Shown here: piece by piece, positions 16,037-23,583 of the stretch | Layout: each line of letters begins with the position of its first letter | Position numbering within the stretch: position 1 is the stretch's first letter | NCBI GenBank assembly: GCA_902493275.1 | Contig: CABUOQ010000014.1 | Location: 1 to 42,944 of the forward strand | Direction of reading: 5' to 3' | DNA length: 42,944 nt | Source: an uncultured Bacillota bacterium | GTDB taxonomy: Bacteria > Bacillota_I > Bacilli_A > RFN20 > CAG-449 | Program-made: the position numbers and the translations under genes | Notes under the pieces: generated by a model | What the model was told of the DNA's origin: nothing | Seen by the model: the letters and a program-made list of their open reading frames with translations, nothing else | Databases searched by the model: none

Positions 16037-16076
16037 TTATTTTCACCATTAATAAGATATGAAAATAAATGGATAA
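16029..16076 (-). promoter_or_regulatory. Perfect 16-bp inverted repeat enclosing the asd start codon
   Basis: Arms 16029-16044 and 16061-16076 are exact reverse complements, with a 16-base loop at 16045-16060. In the asd mRNA the ATG (16036-16034) is buried in the 3' arm, and the GGTGA ribosome site begins in the loop. No T tract follows, so it is not a terminator. It could be a translational switch, or, if transcription starts inside the repeat, a protein operator. Confidence 0.6.
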
Positions 16077-16098
16077 ATAATCTTTAAATCATAAATTT

Positions 16099-16305
16099 TT
16101 ACTTAGTTTCATATCCAGCATCATTTATCGCGGCTTTTATTTTTCCTTCATCTATAGAACCTTTATATTCCACGACAACATTTTTAGCTTCTAAAGATGC
16201 GGTAGCATTAATGACACCTTCAACGCTTAAGCATGCTTTCTCAACATGATTTTTACAATGATTACACATCATTCCTTCAACATTAATAGTTAAACTTTTA
16301 TTCAT
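16099..16305 (-). CDS. copZ: CopZ-like copper chaperone, nested in frame in the 3' end of copA
   Basis: A 68-residue HMA domain from the ATG at 16303-16305 (CopA residue 755) to the shared stop. It carries the GMMCNHC copper site and ends in the DAGYET stretch typical of CopZ. A perfect AAGGAGG at 16314-16320 sits eight bases before this ATG, inside the CopA coding sequence at the codons for FKEEK. The sequence therefore supports two products: a CopA with a tethered chaperone domain, and a free CopZ by internal initiation. In most relatives copZ is a separate gene after copA; here the copA stop seems to have been lost, fusing the two while keeping the copZ ribosome site. Internal translation is an inference. 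Confidence 0.65.
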   Translation of the reverse strand: MNKSLTINVEGMMCNHCKNHVEKACLSVEGVINATASLEAKNVVVEYKGSIDEGKIKAAINDAGYETK

Positions 16306-18567
16306 TTTCTTTTCCTCCTTAAATAATGAACTCTTCTCAGGTTTAAATAAATTTATAGTTAACGCATTTAAGACCACAAAAACGCTTGAAAAACTCATGG
16401 CTAAAGATCCTATCATTGGATTAAGCTTTATTCCTAGCGAATGATAGAATAATCCCGAAGCTAAAATAATACCAATACAATTATAAAAGAAAGCCCAAAA
16501 TAAATTACCTTTAATAGTATTCATCACTCTTTTAGAAAGTAATAACACATTTTTAACATCTAGCAAATCATTCCTCAGTAGAACAATGTCACTTGATTCC
16601 ATCGCAACATCACTACCACCACCAAGGGCAATACCTAAATCACTAGTGGTTAAAGCTAAAGCATCATTGACCCCATCTCCCACCATTGAAACTAAGTGTT
16701 TATTATCTTGTTTTAAAGACTCAATAATTTTCATTTTATCCTCTGGAAAAACTTCGGAATAAACTTTATCGATACCAACTTCTTTTGCAATAGTATTTGC
16801 TGTATATTTATTATCTCCAGTTAACATAATTACATTAACACCTATCTTGTGTAATGCTTCTATTGCTTCTTTAGAATTTTTCTTTATTTTATCTTTGATA
16901 TTTATCATTCCCAAAACAACATCATCTCTCACAAAAAATAATGGTGTTTTCCCCTCATTAGACGCATTTTGATGAGCTAGTTCTATCTGCTCATTATTTA
17001 AATTTAAATCTTCAAGCAGTTTAATATTGCCTGCATATATAATATGGTCATCAATTTTTCCTCTTAATCCTCTACCATCAATTGATGTAAATTCGCTAAC
17101 TTCCATTAAAGGAATATTTTTTTCTTTAGCATAATTAATAATCGAATACGCTAAAGGATGCTCAGAATGATTTTCAAGAGAAAATGCATATGAAATGAAA
17201 TCTTCATTTACAAAGTTAATAACTTCCACAACTTCAGGCTTCCCCTCTGTTATAGTACCTGTTTTATCCAAAACAATAGTTTTAATATAATGTGCTTTTT
17301 CAAGAATCTCCGCATTTTTAATTAACAATCCGTTTTCGGCACCTTTTCCTGTTCCAACCATAATTGCCACTGGCGTTGCTAAACCCAAAGCACATGGACA
17401 AGCAATAACTAAAACGGATATTGCAAAATTAAAGGCTAATTCAAATCCATCACCAATAGATAAAAATACTATTAATACCAATATTGAAATAGAAAAAATT
17501 ATAGGTACGAAGATACCAGATATCTTATCCACTAATTTAGAAATTGGAGCCTTAGAATTGCTAGCCTCTTCTACTAATTTAATAATCGTATTTATCGAAG
17601 AATCTTCGCCCACTCTACTCGCTTTAATTTTAATATATCCAACAGTTAAAACTGTTGAAGAAAAGACATCTTCACCAACGCTTTTATATATTGGCATACT
17701 CTCACCAGTAATATTACTCTGGTCTATAGAAGCACCACCTTCAATTATTCTTCCATCAACAGGAATAGCCTGTCCTTTTTTAACAATTATTATATCATCG
17801 ACACGGACGTTTTCTAAAGGTGTCAGTATTTCTGTATCATCTTTTAATACAAGAGCTTGTTTAGGTGCTAAATCCATAAGTTTAGTTAGTGATTGCGTAG
17901 TTTTGGATTTTGATTTTTTCTCTAAAAATTTTCCTAAACTAACCAAAGTTAAAATCATTCCTGCAGATTCAAAATAAAGATTATGTCGATATCTATCCAC
18001 AAGATCAAAATCTTGGCGTCCTAATCCATGAGACATCATAAATATCGCAAATATTCCATATATTAATGATGCTGTCGCTCCAATTGCAATTAAAGAATCC
18101 ATATTAGGATTTAAATGTACTAATTTTTTAAATCCAGAAACAAAATAACGATTATAGATAACTAAAATTGGACAAACTAATAACAATTGTAAAAAAGCGT
18201 AAGAAACAGCATTTTCTCTCATCATTAAGGCACTTGTAAATGGAAGATTTAGCATTGGTCCCATTGAGACATACATTAATACGAGCAAATTAATAATCGC
18301 AAATATAAGTTTAAATAAATCTTTGTCTTTTTTATTATTTTCAATCTTATTTTCTCCAGGAAGATAGGCCTTATATCCTGCTATTGATACCGCTGAAGAA
18401 ATCTTATCGCTTTGACAACTTTTTTCATCATATTCAACTTCCATCGAATTAGTTAATAAATTAACATTACAAGTTTTTACCCCATCAACTTTACTTACCG
18501 TTTTTTGTACATGACTTTGACAAGCAGCACATGTCATACCTTCTACAATATATTTTTCTTTTTTCAT
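16099..18567 (-). CDS. copA: Copper-exporting P1B-type ATPase with N- and C-terminal HMA domains
   Basis: Pumps Cu(I) out of the cytoplasm using ATP. Domains in order: an N-terminal heavy-metal-associated domain (C13-x2-C16 in GMTCAACQSH); six hydrophobic segments before the pump core; the actuator TGES at 287-290; the transmembrane CPC ion site at 390-392; the phosphorylated Asp in DKTGT (D434); the nucleotide-domain SEHPLA (H470-P471); GDGVND at 630-635; and last helices with YNCIG and MSFSS as in copper pumps. After residue about 745 comes an unusual C-terminal addition, a complete second HMA domain (GMMCNHC), which is the CopZ chaperone fused in frame. An internal ATG with an AAGGAGG site can start this part separately. 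The ATG lies directly after the csoR stop, so both are made from the CsoR-controlled promoter. Confidence 0.97.
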   Translation of the reverse strand: MKKEKYIVEGMTCAACQSHVQKTVSKVDGVKTCNVNLLTNSMEVEYDEKSCQSDKISSAVSIAGYKAYLPGENKIENNKKDKDLFKLIFAIINLLVLMYVSMGPMLNLPFTSALMMRENAVSYAFLQLLLVCPILVIYNRYFVSGFKKLVHLNPNMDSLIAIGATASLIYGIFAIFMMSHGLGRQDFDLVDRYRHNLYFESAGMILTLVSLGKFLEKKSKSKTTQSLTKLMDLAPKQALVLKDDTEILTPLENVRVDDIIIVKKGQAIPVDGRIIEGGASIDQSNITGESMPIYKSVGEDVFSSTVLTVGYIKIKASRVGEDSSINTIIKLVEEASNSKAPISKLVDKISGIFVPIIFSISILVLIVFLSIGDGFELAFNFAISVLVIACPCALGLATPVAIMVGTGKGAENGLLIKNAEILEKAHYIKTIVLDKTGTITEGKPEVVEVINFVNEDFISYAFSLENHSEHPLAYSIINYAKEKNIPLMEVSEFTSIDGRGLRGKIDDHIIYAGNIKLLEDLNLNNEQIELAHQNASNEGKTPLFFVRDDVVLGMINIKDKIKKNSKEAIEALHKIGVNVIMLTGDNKYTANTIAKEVGIDKVYSEVFPEDKMKIIESLKQDNKHLVSMVGDGVNDALALTTSDLGIALGGGSDVAMESSDIVLLRNDLLDVKNVLLLSKRVMNTIKGNLFWAFFYNCIGIILASGLFYHSLGIKLNPMIGSLAMSFSSVFVVLNALTINLFKPEKSSLFKEEKKMNKSLTINVEGMMCNHCKNHVEKACLSVEGVINATASLEAKNVVVEYKGSIDEGKIKAAINDAGYETK

Positions 18568-18873
18568 CTATTGAAACCTCTTAAACAAATCAATTATTTC
18601 ATCTACAACTTGATATTCATCATTTTTAATTTTTTCAATTAAACATGAATGCATATGATCATCTAATATTAAATTAGCTAAACTTTTTACCGATTTATCA
18701 ATTGCCGATAATTGAATTAATATATCATCACAATATCTATTATTATCAACCATTTTTTTAATTCCATTTAATTGTCCAATAATACGATTGATACGATTAT
18801 TAATTTTAGTTTTTTGCTCTGATGATCTCTTTTTTATTTTAGGTTCTTTTTCACAATCTATACACTTTTTCAT
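18568..18873 (-). CDS. csoR: CsoR-family copper-sensing repressor
   Basis: A 101-residue all-helical repressor of the CsoR/RcnR family that leaves DNA when it binds Cu(I). The copper triad is present: C48 in RYCDD, and H73 and C77 in HMHSC, the Cys-His-Cys pattern of true copper CsoRs rather than nickel RcnR or sulfide CstR. The RINRIIGQLNGIKKMV helix (about 27-42) is the family signature. A CxxC at residues 4-7 and a basic N-terminal extension are extra. GAGGA precedes the ATG. It is the first gene of the csoR-copA unit, and its own promoter carries a palindromic operator at 18895-18913, so it represses itself and copA. Confidence 0.95.
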   Translation of the reverse strand: MKKCIDCEKEPKIKKRSSEQKTKINNRINRIIGQLNGIKKMVDNNRYCDDILIQLSAIDKSVKSLANLILDDHMHSCLIEKIKNDEYQVVDEIIDLFKRFQ

Positions 18874-18892
18874 AATTAGTCCTCACTAACAT

Positions 18893-18920
18893 AATATACC
18901 CTGGTGGGGTATAATGTAAA
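18893..18920 (-). promoter_or_regulatory. csoR-copA promoter with CsoR operator
   Basis: The minus-strand -35 box TTTACA (18920-18915) and -10 box TATATT (18898-18893) are separated by 16 bp. The spacer is filled by the palindrome TATACCC-5 bases-GGGTATA (18895-18913), which has the G/C tracts flanked by TATA known for CsoR operators. Bound repressor would cover the promoter core. Confidence 0.85.
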
Positions 18921-18931
18921 TGTTTTTGTAT

Positions 18932-18971
18932 AAAAAAACTGTTGTTGACCATATTTAGTCTTCAACAGTTT
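18932..18971 (-). terminator. Terminator of the OB-fold lipoprotein gene
   Basis: Arms 18936-18944 and 18963-18971 pair over 9 bp, with further GAC/GTC pairing inside. On the minus strand the stem is followed by T at 18938-18932. It insulates the csoR promoter from the lipoprotein gene upstream. Confidence 0.85.
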
Positions 18972-18986
18972 AATTAATAATTATAT

Positions 18987-21110
18987 TTATTTAGCAAAGT
19001 TTAATTCATTAAAAACTTTTTGACCATTAGAAGTCACCGATAAAACAGTAGCCTTATAATCTTTCTTATCATTCCAGTTGCATAATGCCACTTCGATTTC
19101 AACGGTTTGATTAACAAATGGATTTAGCCATGAATAAGATGCTCCTGAAGAACTATAAAGAGTGATTTTATCAGAATCATTTCCAATATAATAATTTGAA
19201 TAATATGTACTTTCAACTTTAGTGATCTTAGCTTGTAAAGTATAAACTTGTTGAGTATGATCTTCTGCAGTTAAACTTACCATTGAAAGTAAATCATCTA
19301 TTGTCTTACTGCTATCAAAAGATGCAGTAGAATAATCGACTTTACCATAATTATTAGTTAATATTTCACAATCTCTTAAACATGTTTGACCAGCATAACT
19401 TGATCCTTCAACTGTATGATATTGAACACGAGTACCCGTTAAGACAACTTCATTACCAATAGAGACAGTCTTCATAGATTCTGCATCCGTCAATACTGCG
19501 ATAGCTCCGCTTTCATCAATTAAATAGAAACCTGTTTTATTAACTAATGATGGGCCAACTATTCCTTTTACAATCGGTTTAGTATCTACTTCTGCATCTA
19601 TTGCTTCTTTAACAGTCACTGAATCAAATTGTTGAGGAATTTCAATTGTTATTTTCATAGTGCCCGTATATGTTTTAGAACCATATGTACCTTTTATAGA
19701 AATAGTGGCTTCTCCTGCACCTTTAGAATTCATAAAGAGTTTATCTTCAACAGTTTCAAAAGCAATAACTTCTTCATTAGAAGAACTATATTCTAAGGTG
19801 ACGTTTTCAAAGCCCAATAATTCAGAAGATACAGATGTAATAACTTCTTTAGAAATTTCACCAACATATTTATCGAAGAATTGAGTTAATCCGTAATATT
19901 TAACCGCAAATTCTGCAGAATTATCAAGATTAAATTTATAATCATCAGAAATAATACTTATTGGCAATAAACGATAGACACAACCTGAATTAGTTGATTT
20001 AGCATTCAATACAGTCATATACATCGTAACTAGTTTATTATCATATTCATCTAAATATCCAAAGTCATTACCATTACACATTGTATAGATGTAACTTCCG
20101 GTTGTTCCATCTAAATCGTTAATATAATAATTTGTGAAGCCATTACCAGGAACTTTCTTTAATAACGCATTTACTTCATAAATTTTTGAAGTAAACTCTT
20201 CACTCGGATCTTTGTCCATTAACTCTTTAACTGTGGTTTTTTCAATCCATGATGTCTCAAATGATGAGTTTCCGTTATCATTGCTTAATAGGGTTGGGTT
20301 TTGAATTTGTACCGCGCCACAATAATTGAACTTATTTGCATTATTAGATTCATCTGGGTTAATATATAGAACTTTTTCTCCTGCAATTGTAATTGTATTT
20401 CCGATATTTACTTGAGGAGCAACTTGACTACCATATACATATATTGATGAAGTTCCATCAACTAAGACAAAACCATTAGGTGCCATTCCAAAGGCATATG
20501 TTATCTTAGCAACTACCCCCGTTAATTTAACTTTACTTCCAGACGCCGATTCTCTTGCCTCTAAAATAGTTTTTTCAACATAAGAATCATCAACAACTGG
20601 TTCATGATGTACAAATTCAACAATTACACTTCTATCCATTTCTGGAGATGAATTATACATTTTTAATTTACCTTTAAGAACTATTTCATCTCCTGCAACT
20701 GGTTTAGTTTCTAATGTATTATAAAAATTACCATTTTCATCGGTTGTGCCATATACACTTAAGGAATTAGTGCCATCTGTTATTGTCATTTGTCCATAGG
20801 TAGGATTATCTATTGATTTAATAAACCCATATACAAAATAATTATTACCATCTTCTTTATCGCATAAAGAAATTGCTTCTTCAACTGATAAAGCATTATG
20901 TTTTTCACCGATATTTGCATATGAGCTTTCTGAGCTAGAAGATTCTACTTCGCTTGAAGAAAGATTAGAAGAACTAGATTCTTCACTTACATCTATAGAG
21001 CTTTGTGAAGCGCTGCTAGATGAACTGCTACTTATATTTGTTTCACAAGATGTAACTCCTACTAAAGAAAAAAGTAACGTTGAGAGAGATAAAAATAATT
21101 TCTTTTTCAT
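18987..21110 (-). CDS. Surface lipoprotein with repeated OB-fold-like domains
   Basis: A 707-residue lipoprotein. The signal peptide ends in lipobox VTS-C (C22), followed by a Ser/Glu-rich spacer to about residue 66. The mature part seems to contain five units of about 80-100 residues with an OB-fold pattern: a leading helix such as LSVEEAISL, IDDLLSMV or VTVKEAIDA, then strands such as VYGFIKSI, then GDEIVLKGKL or IGNEVVLTGT. They resemble OB-like domains of secreted Bacillota and Bacteroidota proteins, for example the YhcR-type nuclease accessory domain. A short Ig-like stretch (about 435-500, with SSSNEEVIAF) separates units three and four. No nuclease motif is present. AGAAAGGAG precedes the ATG. 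It is transcribed alone, between terminators. Ligands could be nucleic acid or glycan; this is not determined. Confidence 0.75.
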   Translation of the reverse strand: MKKKLFLSLSTLLFSLVGVTSCETNISSSSSSSASQSSIDVSEESSSSNLSSSEVESSSSESSYANIGEKHNALSVEEAISLCDKEDGNNYFVYGFIKSIDNPTYGQMTITDGTNSLSVYGTTDENGNFYNTLETKPVAGDEIVLKGKLKMYNSSPEMDRSVIVEFVHHEPVVDDSYVEKTILEARESASGSKVKLTGVVAKITYAFGMAPNGFVLVDGTSSIYVYGSQVAPQVNIGNTITIAGEKVLYINPDESNNANKFNYCGAVQIQNPTLLSNDNGNSSFETSWIEKTTVKELMDKDPSEEFTSKIYEVNALLKKVPGNGFTNYYINDLDGTTGSYIYTMCNGNDFGYLDEYDNKLVTMYMTVLNAKSTNSGCVYRLLPISIISDDYKFNLDNSAEFAVKYYGLTQFFDKYVGEISKEVITSVSSELLGFENVTLEYSSSNEEVIAFETVEDKLFMNSKGAGEATISIKGTYGSKTYTGTMKITIEIPQQFDSVTVKEAIDAEVDTKPIVKGIVGPSLVNKTGFYLIDESGAIAVLTDAESMKTVSIGNEVVLTGTRVQYHTVEGSSYAGQTCLRDCEILTNNYGKVDYSTASFDSSKTIDDLLSMVSLTAEDHTQQVYTLQAKITKVESTYYSNYYIGNDSDKITLYSSSGASYSWLNPFVNQTVEIEVALCNWNDKKDYKATVLSVTSNGQKVFNELNFAK

Positions 21111-21189
21111 TTTCTACTCCTTTCTACCTATTCCATTCCTAAAACATTTTAAACCAATATCCATATATTTTCTATATTTATTTTTGCTA

Positions 21190-21225
21190 AAAAAAATCTT
21201 TATTAAAATATAATTTTAATAAAGA
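21190..21225 (-). terminator. Terminator after rpiB
   Basis: A perfect 13-bp A/T-rich stem (21197-21209 with 21213-21225) with a 3-base loop is followed on the minus strand by a run of T (21196-21190). It closes the prfA-prmC-spoIIR-like-tsaC-rpiB unit. Confidence 0.8.
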
Positions 21226-21241
21226 ATTAGTAATCGAATTT

Positions 21242-21667
21242 TTATTCTATCAAATCTACTCTACGAGTATGTCTTCCACCGGCAAATTCAGTTTTTATAA
21301 ATTCTTCAACGTAAACTTTTGCCATATCAATAGAAGTAAACTTCGCACCAATAGCCATCATATTTGCATTATTATGCTCTTTAATTAAATGAGCCACTTC
21401 GACATTATATACTAAGCCACATCTTATTCCTTTAACTTTATTAGCGGTCATACAAACTCCTTCGCCTGTAGTACAGATAACAATACCATATTGGCAAGAT
21501 TTATCAGCCACTAGTTCTGCGGCTTTTTTGGCAAATATTGGATAGTCACATGATTCTTGTGAATTAGTTCCACAATCAATTATTTCATATCCAGATGATA
21601 ACAAATATTTTTTTAGTTCTTCTTTTAAAAAATACCCACCATGATCACATCCTAATGATATCTTCAT
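21242..21667 (-). CDS. rpiB: Ribose-5-phosphate isomerase B
   Basis: Interconverts ribulose-5-phosphate and ribose-5-phosphate (RpiB/LacAB family) in the cytoplasm. The start is taken as the ATG at 21665-21667 (141 residues) because AAGGAG lies eight bases upstream; the longer GTG frame adds only three residues and has no ribosome site. The N-terminal LGCDHGGYFLKEEL contains the sugar-phosphate Asp-His. VICTTGEGVCMTANKVKGIRCG contains the catalytic cysteine and the glycine-rich turn, and EHNNANMMAIG is the conserved HNDAN-like motif. The ATG overlaps the tsaC stop (ATGA). The same neighbours occur in the ywlC-ywlF region of B. subtilis. LacA/LacB-type galactose-6-phosphate isomerase activity is less likely given this context. 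Confidence 0.93.
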   Translation of the reverse strand: MKISLGCDHGGYFLKEELKKYLLSSGYEIIDCGTNSQESCDYPIFAKKAAELVADKSCQYGIVICTTGEGVCMTANKVKGIRCGLVYNVEVAHLIKEHNNANMMAIGAKFTSIDMAKVYVEEFIKTEFAGGRHTRRVDLIE

Positions 21668-22272
21668 ACATTCCACTCCTTCACTATATCTTCAAAAGGA
21701 ATACTTCCTTGACGAATTAATTTCAATTTATCACCAGTTATCATAACAATTGTGGAAGGTATTTTTGATTTACAATTACCTCTTACAATACCTTCTATTT
21801 TTCCATCAAATTGTTTTAATAACGCTGTTTCATCTAATATCGGTGGTTGACCAGACATATTTGCAGAAGTTACTAGCATTGGTTTTCCAACACGATTTAT
21901 CAAATCTGGCACTTCCTTAAGATTTGCAATTCTAATTCCAACAGTTGGTTGATTTAATGTCAACCATGGAAATAAATTTTCCTTTGCCGGAAAAAGAATA
22001 GTTATTTCACCAGGCATAAAGCTATCGATAAGTTTTTCCATTCTAGGGTTTAAATCTGTAAATTCGGCAATGTCTTCTTTTTTTGATACCATAATTGTAA
22101 ATGGTTTATCTGGAACTCTATTTTTTAATTTACACAAAGTATCAAACGCTTCTTTAGAATCATAGATAACTCCAAACCCAAATACTGTTTCTGTTGGAAA
22201 AGCTAAGACCTTATTTTCTTTAATAATTTGTACACATAATTCATCATCAAAATTTAAAATTTTCGTTTTCAT
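21664..22272 (-). CDS. tsaC: Threonylcarbamoyl-AMP synthase (YwlC/Sua5/YrdC family)
   Basis: Makes threonylcarbamoyl-AMP from threonine, bicarbonate and ATP, the first step of the universal t6A37 tRNA modification. The 202 residues consist of one YrdC domain. Visible signatures are LAFPTETVFGFG near the N-terminus, the KNRVPDKPF basic segment that binds nucleotide, VGIRI, and TSANMSGQPP. The C-terminal Sua5 domain of longer homologs is absent, so this is the short TsaC form. It ends in TGA overlapping the rpiB start. The next gene upstream is the SpoIIR-like protein, matching the prmC-spoIIR-ywlC order of sporulating Bacilli. Confidence 0.93.
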   Translation of the reverse strand: MKTKILNFDDELCVQIIKENKVLAFPTETVFGFGVIYDSKEAFDTLCKLKNRVPDKPFTIMVSKKEDIAEFTDLNPRMEKLIDSFMPGEITILFPAKENLFPWLTLNQPTVGIRIANLKEVPDLINRVGKPMLVTSANMSGQPPILDETALLKQFDGKIEGIVRGNCKSKIPSTIVMITGDKLKLIRQGSIPFEDIVKEWNV

Positions 22273-22322
22273 ATATCTTAATTATAGATTTTTTTTTATT
22301 AATTTAAATAAATAAAATCTAA

Positions 22323-22718
22323 TTATTTAAAAAGATCAAAAATATAAACTTTTTCTCTAATTACTCCTTCATCGCATTCATTTTTTCTTAAATGGCCATT
22401 AATTATCATACCTTGTCCATTTTTAATAATTATTACGATACTACCATTATGATAATAAGGATAACAATCATCATCAAATTTAAATAGATTTATATTATTC
22501 TTAATTATTTCTTGATGCTCATTTTCGGGATAAGAAAAAACTAATTGCTCATAACAATCTATTAATTTTTCTTTGTAATAATATCCTTTTATTTCATCAT
22601 TCACAGAATAAGAATTCGTTACAATTTGATAAGTATATTTAAATGATGGTGATTCTTGAAATTTATAAGAAAAAGTCATTAATAAAGTAAAACCTACAGA
22701 TAATATTTTATTGTTCAT
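22323..22718 (-). CDS. SpoIIR-like protein, shortened and divergent
   Basis: A 131-residue secreted or membrane-anchored protein with an N-terminal hydrophobic segment (about 4-17). Not recognised at first sight, but its position between prmC and tsaC is exactly that of spoIIR in B. subtilis. Two stretches resemble SpoIIR by eye: YQIVTNSYSVNDE (30-42), compared with the FRILANSxSxxDQ-type motif, and YYHNGSIVIIIKNGQG (88-103), compared with YxxGxYxALxIxIGxGxG. The WWCVLFPP-type motif that follows in SpoIIR is missing, and the protein lacks about 70-90 residues of the normal length. In B. subtilis SpoIIR is a signal from the forespore that activates SpoIIGA. Here it may be a relic or have a new job. 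GGAGGA precedes the ATG. The SpoIIR comparison comes from memory, not from a search. Confidence 0.55.
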   Translation of the reverse strand: MNNKILSVGFTLLMTFSYKFQESPSFKYTYQIVTNSYSVNDEIKGYYYKEKLIDCYEQLVFSYPENEHQEIIKNNINLFKFDDDCYPYYHNGSIVIIIKNGQGMIINGHLRKNECDEGVIREKVYIFDLFK

Positions 22719-22758
22719 AAAATTTCCTCCGCTTTTATTATGGTTTACTTATTTATTT

Positions 22759-23583
22759 CTAAACTACAATCAAGCAAAAACGAATAAATCCATTTATGTC
22801 TTTTTTTAAAATCATTCTATGAGATGGTAAATACTTTTTTTGTAATTCAACTAATCCTTCTTCTAAATCTGGAGATATTTCAAAAAAATAAGATATTTTG
22901 GAATTGAATTTCAAGCTTTGAGAAATAATTTTATGATAAAACTCTAATCCATCTTCATCAGCAAATAAAGCGCTATGGGGTTCATTATCTAATACCCTGG
23001 TGGCAATATAATTTCCTTTTTTTATATATGGAGGATTACTAATTATAATATCTATCTTATCCAGAGTTATATTTGAAAGAACATCCGATTGCACAAAAGA
23101 AATTGAACTGTTAAAATTGAAAGCATTTTGTTTAGCAACTTCAAGAGCGTTACTTGATATATCACTAGCTAATATATGTTCTTTTAATTTTTTTTCTTTT
23201 AATAATTGCTCAAGTGCAATAGCAATACATCCGCTTCCAGTTCCAATATCTAATATATTTAAATTATTCTCTTTAATATATTCACACACAATATTTACTA
23301 ACTCAAAAGTTTCTTGACGCGGTATTAAAACATTTTTATTAATTTGAATCTTAAATGGTCCAAAATACTGATAACCAAATATATAACCAACCGGTTCTTT
23401 AACCGCTCTTTTTACTTTATTCATTATTTCATTATCATCATAAATTGAATCCATATTTAAAAGAATTTGATATTTTTCTAAACCAAATTCTTCTTCAATA
23501 ATCCAATATATATCTTCTATTACAAAGTCATCTTTTAAATAATTTTTAGCATTATTTATTATTTGACGTAAAGAAAGTTTCAT
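22759..23583 (-). CDS. prmC: Release factor glutamine N5-methyltransferase
   Basis: Methylates the glutamine of the GGQ motif in RF1 and RF2 with S-adenosylmethionine. The N-terminal helical domain (1-75) carries the PVGYIFGYQYFGPFKI segment that contacts the release factor. The methyltransferase core has VLIPRQETFELV, then ILDIGTGSGCIAIAL (motif I) and the catalytic NPPY (in IISNPPYIK). Length is 274 residues, as usual. Its ATG shares one base with the prfA stop (TAATG), so translation is coupled to that of its own substrate, the classic prfA-prmC pair. Confidence 0.96.
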   Translation of the reverse strand: MKLSLRQIINNAKNYLKDDFVIEDIYWIIEEEFGLEKYQILLNMDSIYDDNEIMNKVKRAVKEPVGYIFGYQYFGPFKIQINKNVLIPRQETFELVNIVCEYIKENNLNILDIGTGSGCIAIALEQLLKEKKLKEHILASDISSNALEVAKQNAFNFNSSISFVQSDVLSNITLDKIDIIISNPPYIKKGNYIATRVLDNEPHSALFADEDGLEFYHKIISQSLKFNSKISYFFEISPDLEEGLVELQKKYLPSHRMILKKDINGFIRFCLIVV

